Part shown: piece by piece, positions 1 to 7,915 of the stretch
How positions within the stretch are numbered: the stretch's first letter is position 1
Layout: every line of letters begins with the position of its first letter
NCBI GenBank assembly: GCA_942493055.1
Contig: OW818680.1
Location: 4,712,001-4,776,000, forward strand
DNA from: CAIZQW01 sp942493055
GTDB taxonomy: Bacteria; Verrucomicrobiota; Kiritimatiellia; RFP12; UBA1067
Length of the DNA stretch: 64,000 nt
Direction: 5' to 3'
Made by a program: the position numbers and the translations under genes
The notes under the pieces: model-generated
What the model saw: the letters and a program-made list of their open reading frames with translations, nothing else
Database searches by the model: none
Told to the model about the DNA's origin: nothing

Positions 1-661
1 GTTCCAAAATTAAACCGGCCGCGGCCATATCCCAGAGGTAGATGCCCGATTCGAAGAAGGCATCGAAGCGGCCGGCCGCAACCATACAGATGTCCGCGGC
101 CGCCGCGCCCATGAGGCGCGGGCGCTGGACCAATTCGGTAATGGTCCTGAAAATTTTAAGGGAGATTTCCTTGTCGCGCCATTTGCCCATGCCTGTCGCC
201 ATGATGGCCAGTTCCGGGTCGCTCTGCTCCGAAACATGGATCACGGCGCCGTTACAGGTCGCCGGACCGTCGTGGGTGGCTTCGAACATTTCATCCATCT
301 GGGGGATGTAGATGGCGCCGGCCATGGTGCGGCCGTTCAAGCGCACGGCCACGGAACAGCACCACCAGTGCAGGCCATGGAAAAAATTCACGGTCCCGTC
401 AATCGGGTCGATGATCCAGACATAGCCGTCGTCCGGGGGGCAGGGCGTTTCGGACTCCTCGCCGAAGATCAGATGGTCCGGGTAAGCCGCGTGGATGACG
501 GCTGTTGCGATATCCTGCGCTTCGACGTCGAGCTTGTGCTTGATGTCCGTGCGCAGGACCGATTTCGCATCAGCCCGTCGATGAAGGTTTTCGAGTACGT
601 GTTCGCCTGCCCGCCGTGCGGCGAGTGAGGCGACTGCCTGAAGTTGTGTTGAAGTGAGCAT
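1..661 (-). CDS. Inositol monophosphatase family phosphatase (SuhB-like), C-terminus cut by window edge
   Basis: The first 220 codons read cleanly from an ATG at 661 to the window edge. The metal-binding signatures of the Mg2+-dependent inositol monophosphatase/FBPase superfamily are all present: GEES near residue 71, WIIDPIDGTVNFFHG near 87-101 (the DPxDGTxNF motif), and WDMAAAGLIL at the cut end. About 40-50 residues of a typical 255-275 aa protein should lie outside. AGGA lies about 14 nt before the start. The family hydrolyses inositol-1-phosphate or related sugar and nucleotide phosphates in the cytoplasm. Which substrate applies here (inositol-P, histidinol-P, 3'-phosphoadenosine phosphates) cannot be told from these motifs. 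Confidence 0.85.
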   Translation of the reverse strand, partial: MLTSTQLQAVASLAARRAGEHVLENLHRRADAKSVLRTDIKHKLDVEAQDIATAVIHAAYPDHLIFGEESETPCPPDDGYVWIIDPIDGTVNFFHGLHWWCCSVAVRLNGRTMAGAIYIPQMDEMFEATHDGPATCNGAVIHVSEQSDPELAIMATGMGKWRDKEISLKIFRTITELVQRPRLMGAAAADICMVAAGRFDAFFESGIYLWDMAAAGLILE

Positions 662-751
662 GCCAAAGTTTTCCTGTCAGCGTCAAAAGGTTTTCAGATT
701 AGCAATTCAGCGGTTTTTTGTCGAGCTTTCACAGCGGCAGTCCGATGGACT

Positions 752-2449
752 TTACTCGATCAGGGCGGCTTGGGCGCGCATGAGGTCGTGGAGCGTAAAG
801 ATGCCCGTGACCGGTGCACCCTCTGTTTTTGCAACGAGGAAAAGGCCGACTGCGGACTCGATCATCCGGGGTTCAACCTCCTGCAGCGATTGATGCTCCA
901 GGAAGATGACGGGTTCTTGAAGTTCCGGTTCACAGCCCAGTGCGAGCGCACGCTCTATGACATCCCGCGTGATGACGCCGAGCAGCGCATCATTGACGAT
1001 GACGGGAAAGCAGCGGTAAGGATATTTCGCAAGTGCGGCCTTCAGCGCGGCGGGCGAGAGACTCGCGAGTGCCACAGGCTTTTTATTGGCAAGGACAGAG
1101 ACAGACATATTATGCCAGCCCGTCAGATCCTGCGGAGGTGCAATTTTATGGATCTCGTGGCCATCCTGCAGCAGGACCTCCTCGTAGAAGTTGCTAGAGC
1201 CTGCAAGACGCGCGATTGCCTGACTGATCAGTGTGCCCAGCATGAGTGCGGGCACCATTCCGAATTGGTGCGTCATTTCGAAAATCATCAGGATTGAGGT
1301 GAAGGGCGCCCGCACGACTGCGCCGAAGCAAGCACTCATACCTGTCGCGGCGAGCACGAGTTCGTCGGCGGGGGTGAGCGGCAGCCAGTGCTTTGCGACA
1401 CCGGCAGTGAAAAAACCGCACATCGCACCGATAAACAAGGTGGGTGAGAAAATGCCGCCGCAGCCGCCGGTGCCATAGCTGGCGAGCGTCGCGATGATTT
1501 TGGCGACGGCCAGGATGCCGGCGATTTTCCAGCCGATGCCGTTCAGGAGGGCGTCGGACAGGTCGGCGTAGCCGAGGCCGAAAACGCCCAGGCGGTGGCA
1601 GGTAAGATAGACCGTGCATCCCACCGCCCAGGTGACCAGTGCGCCGATGAACGGGCGCAACCACGTGGGTATTTTGCTCCGTTGGCGCATCTTCAATCGG
1701 AGGTTGAGCGCGCCGCGCTGAAAGAGGACTCCGGCTAAGGAACTGAGCAGGGCAACGAACGGTACGGCAAGGTACATGTTCCAGGAGGCCACATCAATTG
1801 TCGGCATCAGGAACGAGGGCTGGCTCCCGATGAGTGCATAGACAACAAAGGCGCCACAGACAGAGGCCAGAACAACACTGCCGAGCAGCCGACTGTTCAG
1901 ATCTCCCAGGATCTCTTCAAGGACGAAGCTGATCGCGGCCAGAGGCGTATTGAATGCAGCAGCAAGACCGGCTGCAGCACCAGATGCGGCGGCGTGACGG
2001 CGACGGCGATACGGGACGCCAAGCCATCCCGCTATGTTTGAGGCTGCCCCTCCTGTAATGAAAACCGTCGGCCCTTCACGGCCCAGGCTTGTGCCGCCGG
2101 CTAACGTCAGGACCCCGCCGATAAACTTCACCACGACCGCACGGAAGGAGACGGCCCCGAGATCTTTCCAGTAGGCCGCCTTCAATTGTGGAATTCCGCT
2201 GCCTGCCGCATCGGGCTGGACTTTTGTCATGAGGATTCCCGAGGTGATGGACGTCGCGGAGATGACTACGAAACTGCCGAGGACAAACTCCATCCGTCCC
2301 AGGCCCGAGAGCCCCAGCCAGACCCATTTGAACAGGTAGTCGACAAGGAGCATGAAGGCGACCGCGACCAGGCCGCCGAGAACCCCGTAAATGGCCGTCA
2401 GCGTCGGGAGTCTAATGCGCTCAGGGATTTTTTCAAGAAAGTGTCTCAT
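752..2449 (-). CDS. ClC-family chloride transporter with C-terminal CBS domains
   Basis: A 565-residue polytopic membrane protein with the three ClC selectivity signatures: GSGIP at residues 83-87, GREGP at 123-127 and GGIFSP at 331-336. The gating glutamate is E125. A second acidic pair in FVLEE (178-179) matches the internal proton glutamate of exchangers such as E. coli ClcA, so H+/Cl- antiport is more likely than a passive channel (inference). Residues from about 430 form a soluble tail with two CBS-like segments, which in this family bind adenine nucleotides. Its ATG overlaps the stop of the upstream dapB-like gene in an ATGA, so the two are translationally coupled. That pairing has no obvious metabolic logic. 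Confidence 0.9.
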   Translation of the reverse strand: MRHFLEKIPERIRLPTLTAIYGVLGGLVAVAFMLLVDYLFKWVWLGLSGLGRMEFVLGSFVVISATSITSGILMTKVQPDAAGSGIPQLKAAYWKDLGAVSFRAVVVKFIGGVLTLAGGTSLGREGPTVFITGGAASNIAGWLGVPYRRRRHAAASGAAAGLAAAFNTPLAAISFVLEEILGDLNSRLLGSVVLASVCGAFVVYALIGSQPSFLMPTIDVASWNMYLAVPFVALLSSLAGVLFQRGALNLRLKMRQRSKIPTWLRPFIGALVTWAVGCTVYLTCHRLGVFGLGYADLSDALLNGIGWKIAGILAVAKIIATLASYGTGGCGGIFSPTLFIGAMCGFFTAGVAKHWLPLTPADELVLAATGMSACFGAVVRAPFTSILMIFEMTHQFGMVPALMLGTLISQAIARLAGSSNFYEEVLLQDGHEIHKIAPPQDLTGWHNMSVSVLANKKPVALASLSPAALKAALAKYPYRCFPVIVNDALLGVITRDVIERALALGCEPELQEPVIFLEHQSLQEVEPRMIESAVGLFLVAKTEGAPVTGIFTLHDLMRAQAALIE

Positions 2450-3231
2450 TTTAGATGCTTCAAGGCGTCACGGAAGCGTTCCGCCAATATCTCCTCCATG
2501 GTCAGGAATCCCCGCGAGTACTCCATAAGCCATTCTGCTCCCGCGAGCGCGCCACGTCCAAACGATGCACGGTTCAAACTTTCATGCGTGATCCGGAGGG
2601 TCTGGTTGGGCAGACCGAAGAGCACCTCGTGTTTCCCGACAATACCGCCTGAACGAATTGACTTGATGTTTTCTGTAGGATCGACCTTGAGTTGCTTGGC
2701 AATCCGCAGCGCGGTGCCCGAGATATCTGCTTTTTGCCGGAAATGCTCTTCTAAAATCGCAACATCGGCTTGCGGAATAACCCGGCGCACAACCATGGCT
2801 GTCAGCAGGAGCAGGTTGATGCCGATTGAAATGTTGGGCGAATAGAGCACGGCCGTCTTGCGTGCGAGTTTTTTGAGTTCAGCAAGGTCGTCGCGCTCAT
2901 AATTAGAGACGGCGGAGAGGATTCGAATGCCTCTATTGGCCGCTGCTTTGTAGACATGCACGGTTTGAGAGGCTGAGAAGTCAACGATCACATCCACGGG
3001 ATTAAGATCGAAAAAGTCCTTGTCAACGTCCTCCAGCCAATGAATCAGCCCCTCTTTGTGGCTGAAGTTATGAATATGGCTGGCATATTCTCCGGCATGC
3101 GTATCCGTCCTTCGGACCACCCAGACGAGTTCTGAGTGGGGTGCATCGATCATCTCCTTCGCAACCAAAGAGCCTGTTCGTCCAAAGCCAAAGAGTCCAA
3201 TACGCACTTTTTTCTTAGCCGTTTCATCCAT
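2446..3231 (-). CDS. dapB: DapB-like dihydrodipicolinate reductase family protein
   Basis: A 261-residue protein starting at the ATG at 3231, chosen because AAAGGAGG sits about 6 nt upstream; the frame stays open upstream but lacks a ribosome site. The N-terminus carries a Rossmann motif (GLFGFGRTG). The segment EEHFRQKADISGTAL matches the DapB signature, keeping the catalytic His and Lys equivalent to E. coli H159 and K163 and the substrate-binding SGTA, but with Phe replacing the second His. DapB reduces hydroxy-tetrahydrodipicolinate with NAD(P)H in lysine/diaminopimelate synthesis. The sequence is divergent and sits beside a ClC gene, not lysine genes, so the exact substrate is less certain than the fold. 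ATGA overlap with the next gene. Confidence 0.65.
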   Translation of the reverse strand: MDETAKKKVRIGLFGFGRTGSLVAKEMIDAPHSELVWVVRRTDTHAGEYASHIHNFSHKEGLIHWLEDVDKDFFDLNPVDVIVDFSASQTVHVYKAAANRGIRILSAVSNYERDDLAELKKLARKTAVLYSPNISIGINLLLLTAMVVRRVIPQADVAILEEHFRQKADISGTALRIAKQLKVDPTENIKSIRSGGIVGKHEVLFGLPNQTLRITHESLNRASFGRGALAGAEWLMEYSRGFLTMEEILAERFRDALKHLK

Positions 3232-3274
3232 AACTTGCCTCCTTTGGTAACCTGGCCGTTCCGATTCAGATCTG

Positions 3275-3538
3275 TTAACACTTGGACGCCGCGTGTTGAC
3301 TGTGCGCCGTGGCGACCGCGATAGCAACGGCGATCTGCTCGTCCGTGTCACGTGCCGGAACTGCGGATCCCGCCGGAGCCGGCCTTCTGCCTTTCGAGAC
3401 GGATTGCTCATCCGGCAGGATGTGACTAAAACGAGGAATGATTTTTTCGCTCGCCATCAGGATTAAGACAAGCAACAGCAGGAACGAGAAGACCATAAAA
3501 AGACCGACAACCATCAAAACAAGACCTTGTAATAACAT
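3275..3538 (-). CDS. oadG: OadG-like small membrane protein (sodium-pump decarboxylase gamma-subunit family)
   Basis: An 87-residue protein with one strong N-terminal transmembrane helix (residues about 5-29). It then has a charged linker and a C-terminal segment ending in an Ala/Val-rich helix (DEQIAVAIAVATAHSQ). This matches the OadG/MmdG/GcdG layout, in which the gamma subunit holds Na+-pumping biotin decarboxylases together. AAGGAG lies 7 nt before the ATG. No alpha or beta decarboxylase subunit lies nearby, so it may serve a complex encoded elsewhere. A 13-G homopolymer sits just upstream of its ribosome site. Family call rests on architecture and is moderately secure. Confidence 0.65.
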   Translation of the reverse strand: MLLQGLVLMVVGLFMVFSFLLLLVLILMASEKIIPRFSHILPDEQSVSKGRRPAPAGSAVPARDTDEQIAVAIAVATAHSQHAASKC

Positions 3539-3570
3539 AGAAAACTCCTTGAAAATAAAGAGATAGAAGA

Positions 3571-3583
3571 GGGGGGGGGGGGG
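3571..3583. repeat. Poly-G tract (G13)
   Basis: Thirteen consecutive G on the plus strand, about 33 nt upstream of the oadG-like start on the opposite strand. A run this long is prone to slippage and would change promoter geometry for that gene. Run length is also a classic sequencing or assembly weak point. Confidence 0.9.
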
Positions 3584-3734
3584 CTAAAAAAACGTGTTTA
3601 CGCGATACGCGACAACGGAAAAACCGGCTAACGGGCTTATTCCCGGAGTGGGGGGGGTCATTTTCATGCCATCCTTCCATTCACATTGCGCGACTGCGCA
3701 AGTTCATGGATGGCGGCCCGACCATTCCGTTTCC

Positions 3735-3811
3735 TGCAAACACACCTTATGTTTGCACCCTAAAAGAGATAAATGTGTTTGCACTATAACAAAACAGGGC
3801 AGTGGTTTGCA
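3735..3811. repeat. Four GTTTGCA boxes upstream of the atp promoter
   Basis: One inverted copy (TGCAAAC, 3735-3741) pairs with a direct copy at 3751-3757 to form a 7-bp dyad with a 9-nt gap. Further direct copies lie at 3777-3783 and 3805-3811. The cluster ends about 50 nt upstream of the -35 box, a plausible position for an activator or looping repressor. No known regulator is recognised. Confidence 0.5.
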
Positions 3812-3863
3812 AGCATCCAGAGGGCGAGGGGAAAGATTTATTTCGAATATCATGATTGCGGGT

Positions 3864-3893
3864 TTGACACGGAACGGACAAATCAGATATAAT
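3864..3893 (+). promoter_or_regulatory. Consensus sigma70-type promoter of the atp operon
   Basis: TTGACA (3864-3869) and TATAAT (3888-3893) are perfect consensus boxes with an 18-bp spacer. Transcription would start near 3900, leaving a leader of about 84 nt before atpB. No other plus-strand start competes. Confidence 0.85.
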
Positions 3894-3983
3894 GGCTTGC
3901 AACTTTCATTCAAAAGGAGATTTCTCTCTTTTTGTAAGCAATGCGAAAAGTGGTTTTGGAGGCCTCGTCCTTGGTATGAAATC

Positions 3984-4763
3984 ATGAATGCAGGGTTGCA
4001 AGAGTCGGTCCAGAAGTTCATCGAACATCATGTGTTTCGGCACACAGGCTCGAAGGACGTATGGAACGTGCCCTTCTATCACATCAATGCGCTGGAGTGG
4101 TTGCGCTATGATTCAGTCATACTCGGTGTCGTAGTGCTCCTCCTGTGTGCGCTCGGGTTTCAGGTGAGGCGCCGCTACCAGACGATCCCCACAGGCTTTG
4201 CAGCGATTGCCGAGCTCTATGTGCTCTTCATCCGTGACCATATTGTCTACGCGAATATGGGTGAAGCAGTCGGCCGCCGCTTCGTCTCCTTCTTCTGCAC
4301 CTTGTTTATCTTTATCCTGTGCGGCAATCTGCTGGGGCTCATTCCCTTATTTAGCACGGTGACGGGAAACATCAGTGTCACGGCCGGGTTGGCGACGATT
4401 TTCATGCTGGTCTGCCTCTATGCCGTCCTTCGGATCCGTGGGGTGCGTGGTTTTAAAAACGCGTTTGTCCCGCATGGCCTGCCCGGTTGGTTGATGCCGA
4501 TGATGGTGGTCATGGAAGTCGTCAGTTTCTTCTCCCGCATCTTTGCCTTGACGATCCGTCTGTTCTGCAACATGCTGGCGGGGCATATCGTCATTTATTC
4601 ACTCATCGGCATGACAGTCCTTTTCGGATGGGGGGCAGCACCATCGCTCGCTGTTGCGGTTGTGATGTATTTTTTTGAACTTTTCGTGGCCTTCCTCCAG
4701 GCCTATATCTTTACATTGCTTTCATCTATTTTCATTAACATTATGGTCAATCCAGAGCATTGA
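3984..4763 (+). CDS. atpB: F-type ATP synthase subunit a
   Basis: A 259-residue membrane subunit of Fo, about 5-6 helices. RLFCNMLAGH carries the essential stator arginine, and the C-terminal LQAYIFTLLSSIFI helix is typical of the family. Subunit a forms the two ion half-channels against the c-ring. I place the start at ATG 3984 (MNAGLQES); the frame is open far upstream but upstream residues do not resemble the family. The start lacks a clear Shine-Dalgarno sequence. First gene of the eight-gene atp operon. No atpI or atpZ precedes it. Confidence 0.93.
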   Translation: MNAGLQESVQKFIEHHVFRHTGSKDVWNVPFYHINALEWLRYDSVILGVVVLLLCALGFQVRRRYQTIPTGFAAIAELYVLFIRDHIVYANMGEAVGRRFVSFFCTLFIFILCGNLLGLIPLFSTVTGNISVTAGLATIFMLVCLYAVLRIRGVRGFKNAFVPHGLPGWLMPMMVVMEVVSFFSRIFALTIRLFCNMLAGHIVIYSLIGMTVLFGWGAAPSLAVAVVMYFFELFVAFLQAYIFTLLSSIFINIMVNPEH

Positions 4764-4788
4764 CCCAGAAAGAAACGAGGGACAGAGT

Positions 4789-5010
4789 ATGATGCTTCCA
4801 CTGGCAGAAATCAGTACAGCCGCAATCGGCGCGGGCTTGACAATCATTGGTGCAGGACTTGGGATTGGCATGGTCTTCTTCTCAGGCCTACAATCCATGG
4901 CGCGCCAGCCGGAACTGCAATCCAAGTTGCAGACGGCGATGATTATTGGCGGGGCCTTTATTGAGGGTGCAGCGCTCTTCGCCTTGGTCATCTGCTTGAT
5001 GAAGGGCTAA
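4789..5010 (+). CDS. atpE: F-type ATP synthase subunit c
   Basis: A 73-residue hairpin of two transmembrane helices joined by the polar loop ARQPE (residues 38-42). The ion-binding glutamate is E59 in GGAFIEGAA. The residue after it is Gly rather than Ser/Thr, and helix 1 lacks the Gln of sodium-type rings, so the ring is probably proton-driven (inference from known Na+ signatures). Start at ATG 4789, with GAGG 10-15 nt upstream. An adjacent ATG at 4792 would differ by one residue. Confidence 0.93.
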   Translation: MMLPLAEISTAAIGAGLTIIGAGLGIGMVFFSGLQSMARQPELQSKLQTAMIIGGAFIEGAALFALVICLMKG

Positions 5011-5176
5011 AGAGAATGGAATGCTGGAAGAAGGGAATATTGGAATAGTGGACTACTAGAAGAGTAGCAGTCAGCAGTTGCAGTAGGTAGGCCAAGTTTC
5101 GAGTTTCAAGTCTCAAATTTCCATCATTCCAGTATTCCACCGTTCCATCATTCCAGTGAAGTTAAGGAGTTCTATT
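5011..5176. repeat. Intergenic hairpin built from tandem GGAAT-type repeats
   Basis: The 166-bp gap inside the atp operon has a left arm (about 5014-5049) of short repeats such as GGAATGCTGGAA and GGAATATTGGAA. The right arm (about 5119-5155) holds their complements (TTCCATCATTCCAGTATTCC). A small CTACT/AGTAG hairpin lies between. It is non-coding and would fold into a long imperfect stem in the mRNA between atpE and atpF, possibly affecting subunit ratios. Confidence 0.7.
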
Positions 5177-5737
5177 GTGAACGAACAGCCAGAGACCCAT
5201 GCAGTCGAGAGTGTGCCGGGCATTCCCGATGCAATCCATAATTTGCCTTCGGATGTCATGCAGGTATCAGGACAGATGATTGTCCTGACCTGGGTGGCTT
5301 TTCTGATTGCGGCGATCTGTCTGCATAAATTGCTATGGAAACCCATCCTGAAGGCGGTTGGCGAGCGCGAGAAGAGCGTTTCGGATGCATTGGAGGGCGC
5401 GGAACAGGCGCGGAATGAGATTGCCATCTCAGCAGCGCATGGCAAGTCCCTTGTCCGGCAGGCGGAGGAGCAGTCGCGCACGGTCGCGGAGCACGCCCAG
5501 AGAAATGCGGCGGCCATCGTGGGCAAGGCTGACGAGGACGCGCGCCAGGCTGCGGCTCGCCGCGTCGAGGAGGCGGAGCGCCAGATCGAAATGGAATACC
5601 TGAAGTCCTTTGAAGCCTTACGCCTCGATGCCGCGAACCGCGCGGCCGAGACCTTGGAGCAGATGATGCGGCTGACCTTGACTGAGGGGCAGAAGACGGC
5701 GTACCAAGAGCAACTCCTGAACGAGGTGAAGCTGTGA
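5177..5737 (+). CDS. atpF: F-type ATP synthase subunit b
   Basis: A 186-residue peripheral-stalk subunit. A membrane helix near residues 33-54 (MIVLTWVAFLIAAICL) is followed by a long charged alpha-helical coiled coil rich in Ala, Glu and Arg. Start at GTG 5177, chosen because AAGGAG lies 7 nt upstream; a GTG at 5156 has no ribosome site. About 30 residues precede the membrane helix, longer than usual. The end overlaps the atpH start in GTGA. Confidence 0.88.
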   Translation: MNEQPETHAVESVPGIPDAIHNLPSDVMQVSGQMIVLTWVAFLIAAICLHKLLWKPILKAVGEREKSVSDALEGAEQARNEIAISAAHGKSLVRQAEEQSRTVAEHAQRNAAAIVGKADEDARQAAARRVEEAERQIEMEYLKSFEALRLDAANRAAETLEQMMRLTLTEGQKTAYQEQLLNEVKL

Positions 5738-6288
5738 GCGACAGAGCTACCCTTTTCGCGCGCGCTTACGCAAGAGCCCTCTACCGTTCCGCTGTCGAAC
5801 GCCAAGAGCTGGAGGACGTGGTTGCGGACATGAATGCGCTGGCTGTTCAGTGGCGCGAGTCGCTGGAGTTGCGCCAATTCTGCAGACGCGCCCACCCCGG
5901 CAATGCGGCAAGCCATGAGAATGGGGTGGCAGCCCTCTGGGGGAAGACCTTCACGGAGCCGGTATTGGCTTTGCTGCGTGCCCTTGCGCGCCGCGAGCAA
6001 CTGGAGTTCATCCCCTTTGTCCTCGAACAGTTCCACACGCGGTATGACCGGGAACGTCACTGCACGCATGTGGATGTCGCGTTTGCGGTGTCACCGACCG
6101 AAGCGATGCTGGCGCAGGTGAGAGCGGAGATTTTGAGAGCCCGGGGCGGCACCCTGCAGATGCAGGTGACCGTGGCCCCGGAGCTGATTGCAGGTTTTGT
6201 GATTACGCTGGGCGATCAACGGATCGACGCCAGTATGGCCGGACGGCTGAACAGGCTCCGCATGGGGCTCAGGAAGCCGGGCGTTTAG
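5734..6288 (+). CDS. atpH: F-type ATP synthase subunit delta
   Basis: A 184-residue OSCP/delta subunit joining the b stalk to the top of F1. The N-terminal ARAYARALYRSAVE helix and the C-terminal LIAGFVITLGDQRIDASMAGRLNRLR are diagnostic. It starts at GTG 5734 and overlaps the atpF stop by four bases, so it is translationally coupled. The middle region is divergent, as is normal for this subunit. It is followed by atpA after 7 nt. Confidence 0.9.
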   Translation: MSDRATLFARAYARALYRSAVERQELEDVVADMNALAVQWRESLELRQFCRRAHPGNAASHENGVAALWGKTFTEPVLALLRALARREQLEFIPFVLEQFHTRYDRERHCTHVDVAFAVSPTEAMLAQVRAEILRARGGTLQMQVTVAPELIAGFVITLGDQRIDASMAGRLNRLRMGLRKPGV

Positions 6289-6295
6289 GAGATAA

Positions 6296-7819
6296 ATGAA
6301 TATTCAGTTGAAACCAGATGAGATTTCAGCCTTGCTGAGACGGCAGATTCAGTCCATCGACAAGCCGATCGATGTGATGGAGTTCGGCACCGTCCTGAGC
6401 GTCGGCGACGGCATTGCCCGGGTCGATGGACTTTCCAATGTCATGTTCAACGAGCTGTTGGAGTCGGAACATGGTGTGGCGGGGCTTGCCCTGAACCTGG
6501 AAGAGGACGCCGTGGGTGTCGCGATCCTGGACGATGACACGCTGGTGCGCGAAGGGGACATCTTCAAGCGGACCCAGCGCGTGGTCTCTGTGCCGGTCGG
6601 ACCGGCCCTCGTCGGCCGTGTCGTCGACGCCCTGGGCCGTCCGCTCGATGGCAAGGGCCCTATCGTGACAGAGGAGTACCTGCCTGTCGAGACCACCTCC
6701 CCCTCCATCATTGAACGCAAGAATGTCTGTGAGCCGATGCAGACCGGCATCCTGGCCATTGACGCCCTGACCCCGATCGGACGCGGGCAGCGCGAACTCA
6801 TCATCGGGGACCGCAAGACGGGAAAGACCACGGTCGCGATCGACGCGATCCTCAACCAGGCGACCTCGGGCGTCAAGTGCTTCTATGTGGCGATCGGGCA
6901 GAAGCTCTCGACCGTTGCCTCCCTGCACAAGCTGCTGGAACTGCACGGTGCCATGGCCTATACGACCCTGGTCGTGGCCAGCGCCTCGGAACCGGCCCCG
7001 CTTCAATATCTGGCCCCCTATACGGGCTGCGCGATGGCGGAGTACTGGCGCGACCGCGGCGGCCACACGCTTGTGATCTATGACGACCTGACGAAGCATG
7101 CGCAGGCCTATCGACAGATGTCCCTCCTGCTCCGCCGTCCGCCCGGACGCGAAGCCTTCCCTGGCGATATCTTCTATCTCCACAGCCGCCTGCTGGAACG
7201 GGCCGCCAAACTCTCCGATGCGAAGGGGGGGGGGAGCCTCACGGCGCTCCCGATTGTCGAGACGCAGGCCAATGACATCTCGGCCTACATCCCGACCAAC
7301 GTGATTTCGATCACTGACGGACAGATCTTCCTGGAGTCCGGGCTCTTCCACTCCGGGCAGCGTCCGGCCATCAACCCCGGCATCTCGGTTTCACGCGTGG
7401 GCGGCGATGCGCAGCTCAAGGCCATGAAGCAGGTCGCGGGCCCGCTGCGTGTCCAGCTTGCCCAGTTCCGCGAACTTGAGGCCTTCATGCGCTTCTCCTC
7501 CGACCTCGATCCCAGTACCCTGGAGCAGCTCGATGTCGGACGCGCCCTGATGCGCGTGCTGCGGCAGTTGCCGAACAAACCCGTGCCGGCCCACAAGCAG
7601 GTCGCTGCCCTGTACGCAGGTTCCAGCAAGGGCTTCTCAGGCGTCTCCGAAGCGCGCTTCCCAGAGGCCATGCGCGCGCTCTACGAGGCGCTGGACAACA
7701 CGGAGGAGGGCCGCGCCTACACCGCACGCTTCATTGCCAAGCCCGTGATGGACGATGAACTCAAGGGGCTCCTGGATCCGCTGATGCGAACCGTGCTCAA
7801 TCCGTACAGGAGCCATTAG
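6296..7819 (+). CDS. atpA: F-type ATP synthase subunit alpha
   Basis: A 507-residue non-catalytic nucleotide-binding F1 subunit of normal length. The P-loop GDRKTGKT is at residues 171-178; the arginine-finger region NPGISVSRVGG and KGGGSLTALPIVETQ are intact. The codons for KGGGS create a run of ten G (7225-7234), a possible slippage site in an essential gene. GGAG precedes the ATG. Fourth position in the classical b-delta-alpha-gamma-beta order. Confidence 0.97.
   Translation: MNIQLKPDEISALLRRQIQSIDKPIDVMEFGTVLSVGDGIARVDGLSNVMFNELLESEHGVAGLALNLEEDAVGVAILDDDTLVREGDIFKRTQRVVSVPVGPALVGRVVDALGRPLDGKGPIVTEEYLPVETTSPSIIERKNVCEPMQTGILAIDALTPIGRGQRELIIGDRKTGKTTVAIDAILNQATSGVKCFYVAIGQKLSTVASLHKLLELHGAMAYTTLVVASASEPAPLQYLAPYTGCAMAEYWRDRGGHTLVIYDDLTKHAQAYRQMSLLLRRPPGREAFPGDIFYLHSRLLERAAKLSDAKGGGSLTALPIVETQANDISAYIPTNVISITDGQIFLESGLFHSGQRPAINPGISVSRVGGDAQLKAMKQVAGPLRVQLAQFRELEAFMRFSSDLDPSTLEQLDVGRALMRVLRQLPNKPVPAHKQVAALYAGSSKGFSGVSEARFPEAMRALYEALDNTEEGRAYTARFIAKPVMDDELKGLLDPLMRTVLNPYRSH
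7225..7234. repeat. G10 homopolymer inside atpA
   Basis: Ten consecutive G encode the end of Lys plus Gly-Gly-Gly in the conserved KGGGS loop. Synonymous GGC or GGT codons could have broken the run but did not. Confidence 0.9.
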
Positions 7820-7915
7820 AAAAAGGGAATTGCCTTATTGCGTGATCGCCTTATTGCCTGATTTTTACTTGCTGACACTTTTTAGACTTACTGACACTTA
7901 CTGACACTTCCTACC
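7820..7915. repeat. Short direct repeats between atpA and atpG
   Basis: A 96-bp non-coding spacer with CTTATTGC repeated twice (CCTTATTGCGTGATCGCCTTATTGC), then three to four copies of an ACTTACTGACAC-type unit. It has no stem like the other spacers and ends 6 nt before atpG, which has no good ribosome site. Confidence 0.6.

Larger units (their letters stand above)
3539..3983. promoter_or_regulatory. 445-bp non-coding control region between divergent oadG-like gene and atp operon
   Basis: No convincing gene lies here. Reading from the left it holds the oadG-like ribosome site and a 13-G run (3571-3583). Next come an 8-G run (3650-3657) and four copies of GTTTGCA (3735-3811). A consensus sigma70 promoter (3864-3893) and an A/T-rich leader follow. 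A purine block AAGGAG at 3914-3919 is not placed for the atpB start. A 12-codon frame MRKVVLEASSLV (3941-3979) ends 4 nt before atpB and could be a leader peptide, but its ATG is 21 nt from the AAGGAG. Confidence 0.6.

Noticed and set aside
6326..7351. 341-codon antisense frame in atpA
   Set aside because: atpA is certain; the antisense product has Asp/Arg/Gly-biased composition typical of a shadow.
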